A DNA stretch of 64,000 nucleotides from Sphingomonas sp. CFBP 8760 (GCF_014841615.1 NZ_JACYUG010000001.1:310001-374000), one strand, 5' to 3'. Shown: positions 47,671 through 64,000, numbered from the stretch's first letter. Notes: generated by a model from the sequence alone, not told the origin. Program-made: numbers and translations.

Positions 47671-49850
47671 ACCCACCGAGTGACGCCATCTCCGCCCTGA
47701 TGGAAGGGCGTCACGACGACCCCTTCTCGCTACTGGGTGTGTTTCCCGGACCGGGAGGGAGTTTCGCCCGCACCTGGATACCGGGCGCGGAAACCGTGGA
47801 GGCGTTCGACCTGTCGGGCGCTTCGCTCGGCACGCTCGCCATGGCGAACGATGCCGGCCCCGACGCCGAGGGGTTGTTCGAGGGACCGATCCCGGGTGAT
47901 CCGCAGCCGGTGCGCTATGTGGCGCGCGGGCACGGATCGGAATGGTCCGTCACCGATCCGTACAGCTTCGGCCCGGTGCTGGGCGAAACCGACGAATATC
48001 TGTTCGGCGAAGGCACCCATCTGCGCCTGTGGGACAAGATGGGTGCCCATCTGATCGAGCATCAGGGCGCGACCGGCACCCATTTCGCGGTCTGGGCGCC
48101 CAACGCCCGCCGCGTATCGGTGGTCGGCAATTTCAACGCCTGGGACGGCCGCCGCCATGTCATGCGGCGCCGTGGCGGGGTCGGCATCTGGGAATTGTTC
48201 CTGCCCGATCTCGGCGCGGGTCATGCCTACAAGTTCGAGATTCTGGGGTCGGATGGCCGGTTGCAGCCGCAAAAGGCCGATCCGTTCGCCTTTGCCGCCG
48301 AACTGCGGCCCCGTACCGCCTCGCTCACCACCGGGCCGATGCGGCATGTGTGGCAGGACGACGGCCACCGCGCGCACTGGGCCTCGGTCGATCCGCGCCG
48401 GGTGCCGGTGTCGATCTACGAAGTCCATGCCGGGTCGTGGGACAAGGACGAGAATGGCTGGTTCCTCAGCTGGGATGCGCTGGCCGACAAGCTGATCCCC
48501 TATGTCGTCGAGATGGGCTTCACCCATATCGAATTCATGCCGATCACCGAGCATCCCTATGATCCGTCATGGGGATATCAGACGACCGGGCTCTACGCCC
48601 CGTCGGCGCGGTTCGGCGATCACGAGGGGTTCGCGCGCTTCGTCGATGGCGCGCACCAGGCCGGTATCGGCGTGCTGCTCGACTGGGTGCCCGCGCATTT
48701 CCCGATGGACCCGCATGGCCTGATCCGGTTCGACGGCACTGCGCTCTACGAGCATGACGATCCTCGGCAGGGCTATCACCCCGACTGGAACACCGCGATC
48801 TACAATTTCGGGCGGCGCGAAGTGTCGAGCTATCTCGTCAACAACGCGCTGTTCTGGGCCGAACGCTATCACCTCGACGGTCTGCGCGTCGATGCGGTCG
48901 CGTCGATGCTGTACCGGGACTATAGCCGCAACGCCGGCGAATGGATTCCCAATGCGGAGGGCGGTCGCGAGAATTGGGAGGCGGTGGAATTCCTGCGCGC
49001 CGCCAACCGCGCGGTGTACCGCGAGCATCCCGGCATCTTCACCGTTGCCGAGGAATCGACCTCATGGCCCGGCGTGTCCAGTCCGGCACCCGCCCCCGGC
49101 GAGCGGGATGGCGGACTGGGCTTCGGGTTCAAGTGGAACATGGGCTGGATGCACGACACGCTTCAGTACATGGCGCGCGATCCGCTCCACCGGCAGCACC
49201 ATCATGGCGAGATCACTTTCGGCCTCGTCTATGCCTATTCCGAGAATTTCGTCCTGCCGCTGAGCCATGACGAAGTCGTGCATGGCAAGGGATCGATCCT
49301 TGCCAAGATGCCGGGTGACGACTGGCAGCAATTCGCCAATCTCCGCCTCTATTATGCGTTCATGTGGGGCTATCCCGGCAAGAAGCTGCTGTTCATGGGG
49401 CAGGAGTTCGCCCAGCGCGGCGAATGGTCCGAGGAACGCGCGCTTGATTGGCATCTGCGCGCCAGCCCGGCGCATGAAGGGGTCCGCAACCTCGTCCGCG
49501 ATCTCAACCGGCTGTACCGCGACACGCCCGCCCTGCACGCCCGCGATTGCGAGCCGGACGGGTTCGAATGGCTGGTCGGCGACGATGCCGCCAACTCGGT
49601 CTTCGCCTGGCTGCGCAAGGCGCCGGGGGAAAAGCCGGTGGCGGTGATCGCCAACATGACGCCGATCGCGCGCGCGCCGTATCGGATACCCCTGCCCCAT
49701 GACGGCCGCTGGCGCGAGATCATGAATTCCGATGCCGCGGACTATTGGGGGTCGGGGCTCGGCAACATGGGCGGCGTCGAGGCGAAGGACGGTGCGGCCT
49801 GGGTGACGCTGCCGCCGCTGGCGACCGTCATGCTGGAATATGAAGGATAA
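47667..49850 (+). CDS. glgB: 1,4-alpha-glucan branching enzyme
   Basis: 727 residues with a GTG start overlapping glgP (GTGA). It has an N-terminal CBM48-type domain (about 100-200, [24 protein letters not shown] in two parts). The GH13 catalytic barrel has [36 protein letters not shown] (nucleophile Asp), [13 protein letters not shown] (acid Glu) and [14 protein letters not shown]. It introduces alpha-1,6 branches. A 119-base gap to the chosen glgC start is the only sizeable gap in the operon. Confidence 0.96.
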   Translation: MNPPSDAISALMEGRHDDPFSLLGVFPGPGGSFARTWIPGAETVEAFDLSGASLGTLAMANDAGPDAEGLFEGPIPGDPQPVRYVARGHGSEWSVTDPYSFGPVLGETDEYLFGEGTHLRLWDKMGAHLIEHQGATGTHFAVWAPNARRVSVVGNFNAWDGRRHVMRRRGGVGIWELFLPDLGAGHAYKFEILGSDGRLQPQKADPFAFAAELRPRTASLTTGPMRHVWQDDGHRAHWASVDPRRVPVSIYEVHAGSWDKDENGWFLSWDALADKLIPYVVEMGFTHIEFMPITEHPYDPSWGYQTTGLYAPSARFGDHEGFARFVDGAHQAGIGVLLDWVPAHFPMDPHGLIRFDGTALYEHDDPRQGYHPDWNTAIYNFGRREVSSYLVNNALFWAERYHLDGLRVDAVASMLYRDYSRNAGEWIPNAEGGRENWEAVEFLRAANRAVYREHPGIFTVAEESTSWPGVSSPAPAPGERDGGLGFGFKWNMGWMHDTLQYMARDPLHRQHHHGEITFGLVYAYSENFVLPLSHDEVVHGKGSILAKMPGDDWQQFANLRLYYAFMWGYPGKKLLFMGQEFAQRGEWSEERALDWHLRASPAHEGVRNLVRDLNRLYRDTPALHARDCEPDGFEWLVGDDAANSVFAWLRKAPGEKPVAVIANMTPIARAPYRIPLPHDGRWREIMNSDAADYWGSGLGNMGGVEAKDGAAWVTLPPLATVMLEYEG

Positions 49851-49969
49851 TCGCGTGCCGGTCTTGTCCGGGCATCGGCGCTACCGCACAGTCGCGGCCG
49901 CAACGCCGATCCCGGACCGGAACCGGGCAATCATAATGGGCCATGACCGGCCATAACGGGAGAGTGACC

Positions 49970-51232
49970 GTGGATCATCGTCGGGGCCAGCCGCTTGCAC
50001 GCGATGCGATGGCCTATGTGCTGGCCGGGGGGCGCGGCAGCCGGTTGTTCGAAATGACCGACACGCGCGCCAAGCCCGCGGTCTATTTCGGCGGCAAGAG
50101 CCGGATCATCGATTTCGCCCTGTCCAACGCGATCAATTCGGGCATCCGCCGGATCGGCGTGGCGACGCAGTACAAGGCGCACAGCCTGATCCGCCACCTC
50201 CAGCGCGGCTGGAACTTCCTGCGCCCCGAACGCAACGAAAGCTTCGACATCCTGCCCGCCAGCCAGCGCGTGTCGGAATTCCAGTGGTATGAGGGCACCG
50301 CCGACGCGGTGTTCCAGAACATCGACATCATCGAAAGCTATGCGCCGGAATTCATGGTCATCCTGGCCGGCGACCATATCTACAAGATGGATTACGAGAT
50401 CATGTTGCAGCAGCACTGCAACAGTGGGGCCGACGTGACCGTCGCGTGCATGGAAGTGCCGCGGATGGAGGCAACCGGCTTCGGCGTGATGCATGTCGAC
50501 GAGCAGGACCGCATCGTCGATTTCATCGAGAAACCGGCCGATCCCCCCGCCATTCCCGGCAGCCCCGACATCGCGCTCGCCAGCCTGGGCATCTATGTCT
50601 TCGCGACCCGCTTCCTGTTCGAGGAACTGCGCCGCGATGCCGCGACGCCGGGGTCGAGCCGCGATTTCGGCAAGGACATCATCCCCCATCTCGTCAAGCA
50701 CGCCCATGCGCAGGCGCATCGTTTCAGCGCGAGTTGCGTCCGTTCCTCGGAGGAACCGGGTTCCTACTGGCGCGATGTCGGGACGATCGATGCCTATTGG
50801 GAGGCGAATCTCGACCTGACCGATGTGGTGCCCGAACTCGACCTCTATGAGAATAGCTGGCCGCTCTGGACCTATTCGGAGATCACGCCGCCGGCCAAGT
50901 TCGTCCATGACATCGACGGCCGGCGGGGATCGGCGGTCGCCAGCCTCGTGTCGGGCAATTGCATCGTATCGGGTGCCTCGATCAACCGCAGCCTGCTGTC
51001 CACCGGCACCCGGGCGCACAGCTTCTCGATGCTGGACGAGGCGGTGGTGCTGCCCAACTGCCATATCGGCCGGGGATCGCGATTGCGGCGGGTGGTGATC
51101 GACGCGGGGGTGAAGATCCCCAACGGCCTCGTCGTCGGCGACGATCCGGTACTGGACGCCGCTCGCTTTCGTCGGACCGACAAGGGTGTATGCCTGATTA
51201 CCCAGCCGATGATCGACCGGCTGGACGCGTGA
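49970..51232 (+). CDS. glgC: Glucose-1-phosphate adenylyltransferase
   Basis: 420 residues from the GTG ([14 protein letters not shown]), chosen because GGGAGA sits at ideal distance; ATG 49943 in the same frame is an alternative. ADP-glucose pyrophosphorylase signatures are [15 protein letters not shown] and [20 protein letters not shown], followed by the catalytic Asp region [13 protein letters not shown] and a C-terminal beta-helix. It makes ADP-glucose, the committed step of glycogen synthesis, and is usually allosterically controlled. Confidence 0.94.
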   Translation: MDHRRGQPLARDAMAYVLAGGRGSRLFEMTDTRAKPAVYFGGKSRIIDFALSNAINSGIRRIGVATQYKAHSLIRHLQRGWNFLRPERNESFDILPASQRVSEFQWYEGTADAVFQNIDIIESYAPEFMVILAGDHIYKMDYEIMLQQHCNSGADVTVACMEVPRMEATGFGVMHVDEQDRIVDFIEKPADPPAIPGSPDIALASLGIYVFATRFLFEELRRDAATPGSSRDFGKDIIPHLVKHAHAQAHRFSASCVRSSEEPGSYWRDVGTIDAYWEANLDLTDVVPELDLYENSWPLWTYSEITPPAKFVHDIDGRRGSAVASLVSGNCIVSGASINRSLLSTGTRAHSFSMLDEAVVLPNCHIGRGSRLRRVVIDAGVKIPNGLVVGDDPVLDAARFRRTDKGVCLITQPMIDRLDA

Positions 51233-51234
51233 CA

Positions 51235-56193
<4,959 letters not shown>

Positions 56194-56197
<4 letters not shown>

Positions 56198-57714
56198 TCG
56201 CCCGCCTGATCCTCGCCGCCACCGCCCTGCTGACGGTCGCCGCGACACCGCTGTCGCCGGCACAGCGGTTTGGCCGACTATATCATGATGTGCAGATGCG
56301 GCGGCTGTTTCCCGACGGCAAGACCTTCGCGGATGCCGTGCCGAAGCGTTCGGATGCCCGCATCATCGCCGCCTATCGTCATTGCAGGTGCGGTAGCGAT
56401 GCCGGTCTCCGCCGGTTCGTGCTGACGCATTTCACGCTGCCCGAAGCACCCGTCACCAAACTGCAGCCACGCCGCACCCTGACGCAGCATATCGACGAAC
56501 TATGGCCGCAACTGACCCGTACCACCACCGATGTGCCCGCCGGATCGTCGGCGCTGACATTGCCGCGCCGCTATGTCGTACCGGGCGGGCGGTTCCGGGA
56601 GATGTACTACTGGGACAGCTGGTTCACGATGCTCGGCCTGCCTGCCGCCGGGCGACAGGATCTGGTCGAGGACATGGTGGTCGATTTCGGCAGCCTGATC
56701 GATCGATACGGCCACATCCCCAACGGCACCCGCACCTATTATCTCAGCCGGTCGCAACCCCCCTTCTTCTACCTGATCGCGGGACTGTCGCGCGATGCCG
56801 CCACGCTTGCCGTCCGCAACCGGCAATTGCGGACGGAACATGCATATTGGATGGCCGGCGCAAGCGCGCTTGCCCCCGGCACCGCGCAGGCACGTGCCGT
56901 TCGGTTGCCCGACGGGGCGCTGCTCAACCGGTATTGGGACGACCGGGATGACGCGCGCGACGAAAGCTACCGCGAGGATACCGAACTTGCGGATGCCACC
57001 CCCGGCCGGCCGCGGGGCGAACTGATGCGCGATCTGCGCGCGGCGGCGGAAAGCGGCTGGGACTTTTCCTCGCGCTGGCTGGGTGACGGCCGGACACTGG
57101 CGACGATCCGGACGACGCGACTGGTGCCGATCGACCTCAACAGCCTGATGGTGGGGATGGAACAGGCGATCGCCGCCAATTGCCGCACCTTGGGCGATGC
57201 GGCCTGCGCCGCCTCGTTCGATGCACGCGCCACCGCGCGGATCGCCGCCATCCGCCGGCACCTGTGGAACGGCCGGTTCTTTGCCGATCACGATCTCGAT
57301 ACCGGTCGCGCCAATGACAAGGTGACGGCGGCCATGGCGTTCCCGCTGTTCACCGGCGTCGCCACCCAGGATCAGGCCCGCCTCACCGCCCGTGCGCTCA
57401 CCGCGTTGATCGGCGAAGGCGGCGTGCGGACCACGCCGGTCGCCTCGGGCCAGCAATGGGACGATCCCAATGGCTGGGCGCCGCTGCAATGGATCGCCTA
57501 TCGCGGCCTGCGCCGGTACGGTGAGGACAGGCTGGCGATCCGCATCCGCACCGCGTGGCTGGCCACGGTAACCCGCGAATATGATGCGTCGGGCAAGCTG
57601 CTGGAAAAATACGATGTGGTCGATCGCCGGCCCGGCGGCGGCGGCGAATATCCCAATCAGGACGGGTTCGGCTGGACCAACGGCGTGACCCGCGCGATGC
57701 TGCTGGAGAAATGA
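56194..57714 (+). CDS. treA: Alpha,alpha-trehalase (GH37), probably periplasmic
   Basis: 506 residues with a TTG start overlapping glgX (TTGA) and GGAGAG upstream. An N-terminal signal peptide (ARLILAATALLTVAATP) predicts export. Both GH37 signatures are present: PGGRFREMYYWDSWF (about residue 129) and QQWDDPNGWAPLQW (about 418). It hydrolyses trehalose to two glucose. It is the last gene of the glycogen operon and ends four bases from convergent cyoD. No treS/treY/treZ gene is in the window. Confidence 0.93.
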
Positions 57715-57718
57715 CGCG

Positions 57719-58120
57719 TCATCGCTGACGGGCCATCATCTCCTGCATCGGCATCAGATTGTGGTGCAGGTGATCCATGATCCACAGCGATCCGACCAAC
57801 ACCAGCACCACGATCAGGATACCGAACACCAGCGCCAGCGTGTTGTTGGTATTATCCGGCCCGGTGGTGATGTGGAGGAAGAAGACGAGGTGCACGCCCA
57901 TCTGCGCCACCGCCAGCGCGATCAGCGCGACGGGAATGGCAGGCGCATAGATCAGGCCGCTGCGCGCCGCCGCGAATGACGCGACCGACAGCAATGCCGC
58001 CAGACCCAGCCCCACGAGATAACCCGTAAGCCCCGCCGCGACCGATTCAGGCTCGCCTTCCTCACCCGGCGCCTGATCGTCGCCGCGCGGCGTATCGTCG
58101 GGGTGGCGCGTATCGCTCAT
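57719..58120 (-). CDS. cyoD: Cytochrome bo3 ubiquinol oxidase subunit IV
   Basis: 133 residues. An acidic, hydrophilic N-terminus (about 1-30) is followed by three membrane helices with the family pattern IALAVAQMGVHLVFFLHI and a terminal HNLMPM segment. It is a small assembly/stability subunit of the bo3 oxidase. It overlaps cyoC by four bases (ATGA). No cyoE (heme O synthase) follows; treA is convergent. Confidence 0.92.
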   Translation of the reverse strand: MSDTRHPDDTPRGDDQAPGEEGEPESVAAGLTGYLVGLGLAALLSVASFAAARSGLIYAPAIPVALIALAVAQMGVHLVFFLHITTGPDNTNNTLALVFGILIVVLVLVGSLWIMDHLHHNLMPMQEMMARQR

Positions 58121-58752
58121 GCGGCGGTTCCCAGCAAATAGACGACGGTCAGCAACGCCACCCAGATGATGTCGAGGGCGTGCCAGAACAGGCTGAAACA
58201 GGCGATCCGGCGCCGGATATCCTCGCGAAACCCCTTCGCCCGCACTTGTGCCATCATCGTCGTCAGCCACAACAGCCCGAGAAAGACGTGGACGCCGTGA
58301 CACCCGACCAGCGCGAAGAATGCCGACAGGAACGCGCTGCGCGATGGTCCGGCCCCCTCGCCGATCAGGTGCGTGAACTCGTACAGTTCCAGGCACAGGA
58401 ACGCGGCGCCCAGCACGCCCGTCGTCGCCATCGCGATCTGGAACAGCCCGCGCCGGTCGGCGATCATCGCCAGTCCCGCCAGTCCGCACGCGAAGGACGA
58501 CAACAGCAGCAGGGCCGTTTCCCACCCGACCAGCGTCAGGTCGAACAGATCGGCACCGCGCGGCCCGCCCGCCGTCTCGCCGACCAGCACCGCATAGGCG
58601 GCGAAGAACGCCGAGAACATGATGAAGTCGGACAGCAGGAAGATCCAGAAGCCGTAACCGACCACGATCCGTTTGGGCGCCGGGCCGCGCTGGTCGCCCG
58701 GTATCTCACCATGCCCCAGCTGATGCGGGTCGGCGGGTGCGGCGTTGCTCAT
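58117..58752 (-). CDS. cyoC: Cytochrome bo3 ubiquinol oxidase subunit III
   Basis: 211 residues, five membrane helices as in the quinol-oxidase type of subunit III. It contains [22 protein letters not shown] and, later, [16 protein letters not shown] and [20 protein letters not shown] in pieces, all family-typical. Its ATG overlaps cyoB by four bases. Confidence 0.94.
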   Translation of the reverse strand: MSNAAPADPHQLGHGEIPGDQRGPAPKRIVVGYGFWIFLLSDFIMFSAFFAAYAVLVGETAGGPRGADLFDLTLVGWETALLLLSSFACGLAGLAMIADRRGLFQIAMATTGVLGAAFLCLELYEFTHLIGEGAGPSRSAFLSAFFALVGCHGVHVFLGLLWLTTMMAQVRAKGFREDIRRRIACFSLFWHALDIIWVALLTVVYLLGTAA

Positions 58753-60755
58753 GCCAGTGCCTCGTCGGGAACGCCCAGCAGATCGGCCTTGCCCTGACGG
58801 CGCAGGCGGTCACGGCGTTCCACCTCGTCACCGGCGATGGTGTATTCCGCCTCGTCACGCCAGGCAAAGACGACGAACGTCGCCCATGCGCCCAGGAAAC
58901 CGACGATGACCAGCCACCAGATGTGCCAGACCAGTGCGAAGCCCATCGCGCTGGCGAAGAACGCAGTGACGATCCCGGTCGGTGAGTTACGCGGCATCTC
59001 GATGTCCCGGTAATCGGGTTTCTGCGACAAGGCCCGGTTTTCACGCGCGGTTGATTTCAGGCCCCAATAGGCTTCCTCGCCGCGCACATCGGGCAGGGTC
59101 GCGAAGTTGAAGATGGGCGGCGGCGAGGTCGTCGACCATTCCAGCGTGCGCCCATCCCAGGGATCGCCGCTGACATCGAGGCGGTCCTGCCGGGTACGGA
59201 TCGATACGACGAACATGATGACCTGACAGCCGATACCGCACGCGATCAGCACCGCCCCCCCTGCCGCCGCGATCAGCCACGGCTGCCAGCCGGCGACGTC
59301 GTAATGGCCCAGCCGTCGCGTCATCCCCATCAGCCCCAACACGTATAACGGCATGAAGGCGAGGTAGAATCCCGACAGCCAGAACCAGAACGACCGCTTT
59401 CCCCATTTCTCGTCGAGCGTGAAGCCGAACGCCTTGGGCCACCAGTAGGTCAGCCCCGCGAAGGCGCCGAACAACACGCCGGGGATCACGATGTTATGGA
59501 AATGCGCGACGAGGAACAGCGAGTTGTGCAGCACGAAATCGGCCGGCGGCACCGCCAGCAGCACTCCCGTCATCCCGCCGATCACGAAGGTGACGATGAA
59601 CCCCACCGACCACAGCATCATCGACGTATAGCGGATGCGCCCGCCATACATGGTGAAGATCCAGTTGAAGACCTTCACCCCGGTCGGCACCGCGATGATC
59701 ATCGTCGAGATGCCGAAGAAGCCGTTGACGTCCGCCCCCGCCCCCATCGTGAAGAAATGGTGCAGCCACACCATGAACGACAACAGGCAGATCGCCATCG
59801 TCGCGAGGATCATCGATCGATAGCCGAACAGCGGCTTGCCGGAGAAGGTCGACACCACCTCGCTGAATATCCCGAACGCGGGCAGGATCAGGATATAGAC
59901 CTCCGGGTGGCCCCACGCCCAGATCAGGTTCACGAACATCATCTGGTTGCCGCCCAGTTCGTTCGTGAAGAAGTGGAAACCCAGATACCGGTCCAGCGTC
60001 AGCATCGCCAGCGTCGCGGTCAGGATCGGAAAGGCGGCGACGATCAGCAGGTTGGTCGCTAGCGATGTCCAGCAGAACATCGGCATCCGGGTATAGCCCA
60101 TGCCGGGCGCCCGCATCTTCAGGATGGTGGTGACCAGATTGACGCCGGACAGCAAGGTGCCGACCCCCGACACCTGCAACGCCCACAGGTAGTAATCGAC
60201 ACCCACCCCGGGGGAGAAGCTCAGTTCGCTGAGCGGTGGATACACCACCCAGCCCGTCTTCGCGAATTCACCGATGACGAGGCTGATGTTGACCAGCAAC
60301 GCCCCCGCCGCCGTCAGCCAGAAACTGACCGAGTTCAGCGTCGGGAACGCCACGTCGCGAATGCCCAGTTGCAACGGCACCGCGAAATTCATCAGCCCGA
60401 TCATGAACGGCATGGCGACGAAGAAGATCATCATCACGCCGTGGGCGGTGAATATCTGGTCGTAATGGTCGGGCGGCAGGTATCCGGGATTGCCATAGGC
60501 GATCGCCTGCTGCGCCCGCATCAACAGCGCATCGGAAAATCCGCGGAGCAGCATCACCGCGGCCAGGATGCAATACATCACCCCGATCCGCTTATGATCG
60601 ACGCTGGTGATCCATTCGCGCCACAGATAGGGCATGTGCCCCGCCCGCCATGTCCAGCCGAGCAGGGCGAGGATACCCAGTCCCGCCAGCCCGAACGCGA
60701 CCAACGGCAGCGGCTGTTCCCACGGAATGGAATCCCAGCCGAGTCTACCGAACAT
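58749..60755 (-). CDS. cyoB: Cytochrome bo3 ubiquinol oxidase subunit I
   Basis: 668 residues from [15 protein letters not shown]. Heme-copper oxidase core: low-spin heme His in [11 protein letters not shown], CuB/Tyr motif [17 protein letters not shown], CuB His pair WLHHFFTMG, and high-spin/low-spin heme ligands in [14 protein letters not shown]. It reduces oxygen to water and pumps protons. The start overlaps the cyoA 3' end by 11 bases. Confidence 0.96.
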   Translation of the reverse strand: MFGRLGWDSIPWEQPLPLVAFGLAGLGILALLGWTWRAGHMPYLWREWITSVDHKRIGVMYCILAAVMLLRGFSDALLMRAQQAIAYGNPGYLPPDHYDQIFTAHGVMMIFFVAMPFMIGLMNFAVPLQLGIRDVAFPTLNSVSFWLTAAGALLVNISLVIGEFAKTGWVVYPPLSELSFSPGVGVDYYLWALQVSGVGTLLSGVNLVTTILKMRAPGMGYTRMPMFCWTSLATNLLIVAAFPILTATLAMLTLDRYLGFHFFTNELGGNQMMFVNLIWAWGHPEVYILILPAFGIFSEVVSTFSGKPLFGYRSMILATMAICLLSFMVWLHHFFTMGAGADVNGFFGISTMIIAVPTGVKVFNWIFTMYGGRIRYTSMMLWSVGFIVTFVIGGMTGVLLAVPPADFVLHNSLFLVAHFHNIVIPGVLFGAFAGLTYWWPKAFGFTLDEKWGKRSFWFWLSGFYLAFMPLYVLGLMGMTRRLGHYDVAGWQPWLIAAAGGAVLIACGIGCQVIMFVVSIRTRQDRLDVSGDPWDGRTLEWSTTSPPPIFNFATLPDVRGEEAYWGLKSTARENRALSQKPDYRDIEMPRNSPTGIVTAFFASAMGFALVWHIWWLVIVGFLGAWATFVVFAWRDEAEYTIAGDEVERRDRLRRQGKADLLGVPDEALA

Positions 60756-61656
60756 GATTGTCCTCCCGCCCCGACCGGGCTTCATCGTGCACGCCGACAC
60801 CGGCATTGGCGACGATCCGGTCGTACAATCCCGGCATCACCGCGCGATAGGCGTGTGGCGCCACATCGACCGTCGGTCGCGACAACATGGCAAGACGTCG
60901 ACCGTCCAGCGCCGGCCCGGCGGCCTTCGTGCGGGCCACCCAATCGGCGAACCGTGCGGGCGGCAACGCGTCGACCGAAAAGTCCATATCGGCGAAACCC
61001 TCGCCGCTATAATGCGCGGACAGACCGTGAAAGCGGCCGGGTTGATCGGCCTGCAGATGCAACCGCGAATCCATGCCCGACATCGCGTAAATCTGACTGC
61101 CGAGTTGCGGCACGAAGAAACTGTTCATCACGGTGCCGCTGGTGATCCGGAACGCGATCGGCGTGCCGGCCGGGATCACCAGGCGATTGACCGTCGCGAT
61201 CCCCTGTTCCGGATAGATGAACAGCCATTTCCAGTCGAGCGCGACGACCTGCACCATCACTGGTTTCCGCTTGGACACCAGCGGCCGTTCCGGCGCGAGT
61301 TGATGGGTAGCGATCCATGTCAGCCCGGCGAGGAAGATGACGATCAACGCCGGCACCGACCAGACCAGCAGTTCGATGCGGCCAGAATACGACCAGGTTG
61401 GGCGATAGGTCGCCCGCTTGTTGCCGGCGCGGAACCACCAAGCAAAGGCGAGCGTCACGACGATCGTCGGCACCACGATCAGCATCATGATCGCCAGCGC
61501 GTTGAACAGGATGGTCCGCTCGCCCGCGGCGACCGGACCGGCTGGTGACAGGACACCGGGCGCACACGCGCCGAGCATCAGTGCTGCGGCCGGTGTCAGC
61601 GAACGGACAATCGCGCGTCGCGCACGTCGTCGGTCTTGTTCATCCCAGACAGCCAT
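60745..61656 (-). CDS. cyoA: Cytochrome bo3 ubiquinol oxidase subunit II
   Basis: 303 residues from [14 protein letters not shown]. Lipoprotein signal with lipobox LGAC near residue 31, two membrane helices and a periplasmic cupredoxin domain with [21 protein letters not shown] (two parts). The CuA ligands of cytochrome c oxidases are absent, confirming a quinol oxidase. It is the first gene of cyoABCD; the 68-base gap to the divergent CitE-like gene holds the promoters. Confidence 0.94.
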   Translation of the reverse strand: MAVWDEQDRRRARRAIVRSLTPAAALMLGACAPGVLSPAGPVAAGERTILFNALAIMMLIVVPTIVVTLAFAWWFRAGNKRATYRPTWSYSGRIELLVWSVPALIVIFLAGLTWIATHQLAPERPLVSKRKPVMVQVVALDWKWLFIYPEQGIATVNRLVIPAGTPIAFRITSGTVMNSFFVPQLGSQIYAMSGMDSRLHLQADQPGRFHGLSAHYSGEGFADMDFSVDALPPARFADWVARTKAAGPALDGRRLAMLSRPTVDVAPHAYRAVMPGLYDRIVANAGVGVHDEARSGREDNHVR

Positions 61657-61724
61657 CAGGCCTGCCCCCTTTACGTACCCGACCGTCACTTCCCACCGGC
61701 AACGTCGAACGCTAGTCTGAAACC

Positions 61725-62570
61725 ATGCGTCCGATCCGCCACCGCAGCGCCCTGTTCATGCCCGCGTCAAACGCACGGGCCCTGGAAAAGGCCCGTGACC
61801 TGCCTTGCGATATCGTGATTCTCGATCTGGAAGATGCCGTCGCACCCGAACGCAAGGTAGCGGCACGCACCGCGGCCCTCGCCGCCACGGCTGATGGCGG
61901 ATTCGGAGATCGGGGATGCGTGATCCGCGTCAACGCCACGGGCACCGCGACGGGCAAAGATGACCTGACCGCCGTGGTCGGGAATGTCGTTGATGCGGTG
62001 CTGCTGCCCAAGGTCGACGGCGTTGCCGATCTGATCGACGCGCGCGCCCTGCTGGGGCCGACAATTCCGTTATGGGCGATGATCGAAACCGCGAAAGGGA
62101 TCGTCGCGCTGCCGGACATCGCCAGGGCAGCCGGTAAACTGGGATTGAAGGCGCTGGTCGCGGGCACGAACGATCTGGCGCTCGACCTGCGCTGCCGCGT
62201 CGACGATCATCGCACTGCGCTCCTGCCGCATCTGGCCGCGATCGTCGCGGCCGCCCGGGCGGGCGGCATGATGGCGCTGGACGGGGTCCTGAATGCGATC
62301 GAGGACGAAGATCGGCTGGTTCGGGACTGTCTACAGGGGCGCGACTGGGGATTCGATGGCAAGACGCTGATCCATCCGTCGCAGATCGCGGCTGCCAATG
62401 CGACGTTCGGCCCGGATGCCACCGAAATCGCCTGGGCGGAACGGGTCGTCGCCATCTTTGCCGAACCCGCCCATGCAAATCGTGGTGCGGTGCGGATGGA
62501 CGGCGCGATGGTGGAGCGGCTTCACCTTGCCGAAGCCGAACGGATATTGGCGCTGGCCGGGCCACGCTGA
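61725..62570 (+). CDS. CitE-like HpcH/HpaI aldolase family lyase
   Basis: 281 residues. CitE/malyl-CoA lyase features are RSALFMPASNARALEKA, ILDLEDAVAPERK (metal-binding acidic residues), PLWAMIETAKGIVAL (catalytic Glu) and GKTLIHPSQIAAANATFGP. Members cleave citryl-, malyl-, methylmalyl- or citramalyl-CoA. No citrate lyase alpha/gamma subunit is near, so a stand-alone CoA-ester lyase is more likely. The substrate cannot be decided from the sequence. Confidence 0.85.
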   Translation: MRPIRHRSALFMPASNARALEKARDLPCDIVILDLEDAVAPERKVAARTAALAATADGGFGDRGCVIRVNATGTATGKDDLTAVVGNVVDAVLLPKVDGVADLIDARALLGPTIPLWAMIETAKGIVALPDIARAAGKLGLKALVAGTNDLALDLRCRVDDHRTALLPHLAAIVAAARAGGMMALDGVLNAIEDEDRLVRDCLQGRDWGFDGKTLIHPSQIAAANATFGPDATEIAWAERVVAIFAEPAHANRGAVRMDGAMVERLHLAEAERILALAGPR

Positions 62571-62722
62571 CGATCCGCCTGTCGCTTTGACCAGTACGTA
62601 ACGTTGGCATTACATCAGCGACGCCCACGACGTCTGACGGATAACAGCATACGTACGGTTCGCATCGCGCCAGCTGCGGTCGGGCAGCTCCGCCACCCGG
62701 TCAACACCCCCTGCCGCGCCGA

Positions 62723-63316
62723 TTACTGTCCTACCCAGTCCGCCACCTGTTGCGCGACCTGATTGGCCGCCTGGTTCAGCGCCGGCCCGGTCGATGCCGC
62801 ATCGATCGCACCGATGGGAACACGCGCCTCGAACCGGCGCTTTTCCGTGCCCGTGGCACCCGATCGGGTCAGCGCGCCATCGAACGTGACGACTGCCATG
62901 CGCGCATCGGCGTCGAGTCCGAAGTTGCGCAGTTCGCCGGCAAGCTGGTCGTTCGCCTCCGTCACCGCCTGAACCTGGCTCAACACCACGCGTCCGGTGC
63001 GTGCGGTCGTCATGTCCGACAGCAGCCGGGCAAACAGCCGGGCAGGCGGTTCGGCCCATTGCGCGTCCTTTACATAGGCGATGCTGGTCGTGCTGGTCTG
63101 GACCGGCACCCGCGTCGTGGCCAGCGACTGCGGCGTGACCGGCACCGCGATCACGATCGACTTCGCGGTCGCGCTGTTCTGCATCTGCCCGACCGGCAGG
63201 GCGGCGGTGCTGGTCAGCGTCAACAACGTATCGGGCGGCGTCGCACCGAAGCTGATGCATCCCGAAAGTGGCAGCGCGGCGATCAGCGCCATCGGCAGTA
63301 GAAGCGATCTTGTCAT
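62723..63316 (-). CDS. ABC-type transport auxiliary lipoprotein (PqiC/DUF330-like)
   Basis: 197 residues from MTRSLLLPMALIAALPLSGC, a lipoprotein signal with lipobox LSGC. The mature part carries the pattern of the ABC-type transport auxiliary lipoprotein family (YTL-like start, WAEPPARLFARLLSD, then a predicted beta/alpha domain) that accompanies MCE proteins. The start follows GAGGG at six bases; a GTG four codons upstream would overlap mlaD (GTGA). It is an outer-membrane-side partner in phospholipid transport. The following 152 bases (62571-62722) hold nothing I can identify. Confidence 0.8.
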   Translation of the reverse strand: MTRSLLLPMALIAALPLSGCISFGATPPDTLLTLTSTAALPVGQMQNSATAKSIVIAVPVTPQSLATTRVPVQTSTTSIAYVKDAQWAEPPARLFARLLSDMTTARTGRVVLSQVQAVTEANDQLAGELRNFGLDADARMAVVTFDGALTRSGATGTEKRRFEARVPIGAIDAASTGPALNQAANQVAQQVADWVGQ

Positions 63317-63324
63317 GGCGACCC

Positions 63325-64000
63325 TCACTTACCCTTATAGTCCGGCAGCTTCTGCTGCCCGATCAGCGAGCTGGCGCCCTGCTGGTCCACCTTTTCAGCC
63401 ACCGACGACAGGGCCGCCGCGGTCACGCGCAGGTCGCGCACCAGCCTGTTCGCCTCCGGAACGGTCTGCCGCGAGAAGGTCTGGAGGCCGGGGCGAGCGT
63501 CGCCGATCGCGGCGTTCAGCGTGTCGGCGGATTTACGCGCGGAGTCGATCGCACCGTTCAGGTTGCGGATCGTCGGCTGGATGTCGTTCGCCAGCAATCC
63601 GTTGGTGGTCGCCGCCAGATTGCCGATCTGCTTCGACGCCTCACCGGCCTGCTGGATCGCGATGCGGGTCTGCGCCAGCGTTGCGGCGATTTCCGGTCCA
63701 CGATCGGCCAGCGCATCGGTCAACCGATTGGTATTCTCCAATATCCCCGCGATCGATGCCTGATTTCGATCGGTCAGCAGTCCCGTCAGCCGTTCGGTCA
63801 GCGTGGACAGGCGTTCCAGCAACTGCGGCGCGGAATTCAGGATCGCCCCGATCCCGCCCTGCTTGGTCGCGATCACCGGCACGCCATACGGACATTGGGC
63901 GGGGTTGGGCGGATCGGGGCAGACGATCGGCTGTGCGCCCTTGCGCGCGCCGTCCAGCGAGACGGTGCTGGTGCCGGTGAAGCTGCCGACGACCGTCGCC
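63325..64000 (-). CDS. MCE/MlaD family protein (partial, C-terminal part)
   Basis: At least 224 residues are in the window; the N-terminal membrane anchor and most of the MCE domain lie beyond the right edge. The first residues read TVVGSFTGTSTVSLDG. A Cys-containing loop (CPDPPNPAQC) is followed by a long amphipathic helical region with regular heptads (LLERLSTLTERLTGLL to SSVAEKVDQQG), typical of the helical tail of MCE proteins that form lipid tunnels. It is followed by the auxiliary lipoprotein, consistent with a retrograde lipid transport operon. Confidence 0.82.
   Translation of the reverse strand, partial: ATVVGSFTGTSTVSLDGARKGAQPIVCPDPPNPAQCPYGVPVIATKQGGIGAILNSAPQLLERLSTLTERLTGLLTDRNQASIAGILENTNRLTDALADRGPEIAATLAQTRIAIQQAGEASKQIGNLAATTNGLLANDIQPTIRNLNGAIDSARKSADTLNAAIGDARPGLQTFSRQTVPEANRLVRDLRVTAAALSSVAEKVDQQGASSLIGQQKLPDYKGK

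Overview
The window is GC-rich, densely coded alphaproteobacterial chromosome. The family is most likely Sphingomonadaceae (Sphingomonas or a close relative). Support comes from a contiguous str–S10 ribosomal cluster, an Arg at the streptomycin-site position 88 of S12 (a sphingomonad-like state), a PEPxxWA-CTERM exported protein, long PstC/PstA forms, DUF2794 and DUF2147 proteins and a cytochrome bo3 quinol oxidase. Species cannot be decided from the sequence alone. No phage, insertion sequence, CRISPR array or defence island is visible.

Layout. 1-8.5 kb (minus strand): rpsL-rpsG-fusA-tuf, an intrinsic terminator, then rpsJ-rplC-rplD-rplW-rplB-rpsS-rplV-rpsC (cut by the edge). The rpsJ-rplC gap is long and can fold into several strong hairpins. 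8.8-12.7 kb: tRNA-Trp and a sucrose locus (SLC45-like transporter, GH68 sucrose hydrolase, LacI regulator) with a palindromic LacI-type operator. 13-18.2 kb: a secreted metzincin-type protease, moaD-moaE, pgsA and an LplT-like transporter. 18.3-20.6 kb: NUDIX, DUF47 and Pit phosphate transporter genes, the first two read as one uninterrupted frame, then tRNA-Pro(CGG). 20.9-27.8 kb: a phospholipase D family enzyme, dinB, a receiver-GGDEF-EAL protein, fructokinase and glmU. The fructokinase promoter carries the same 12-base operator core as the sucrose transporter.

27.9-35.8 kb holds gph-phoR-pstSCAB-phoU-phoB, a complete phosphate-sensing and uptake cluster with a candidate Pho box inside the end of phoR. 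35.9-45.2 kb is mixed housekeeping: a Pro/Ala-rich exported protein, cysE, a TauE-type exporter, OxyR with both redox cysteines, a fasciclin-domain protein, a [2Fe-2S] ferredoxin, an AlkA-type glycosylase, the PEP-CTERM protein, an SMR guanidinium exporter with a structured 5' leader, a TonB-like protein and mntH. 45.2-57.7 kb is a glycogen operon, glgP-glgB-glgC-glgA-pgm-glgX-treA, largely linked by 4-base start/stop overlaps. 57.7-61.7 kb (minus) is cyoABCD. The right end has a CitE-like lyase and the end of an MCE/Mla-type lipid transport operon.

Functionally the window joins translation, sucrose use, phosphate homeostasis and glycogen/trehalose turnover. No large undescribed system was found. 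The most promising unexplained items are the structured rpsJ-rplC leader, the dispersed sucrose operator, the NUDIX-DUF47 read-through, the candidate guanidine-responsive leader of the SMR gene, and three short in-phase tandem or palindromic repeat structures.
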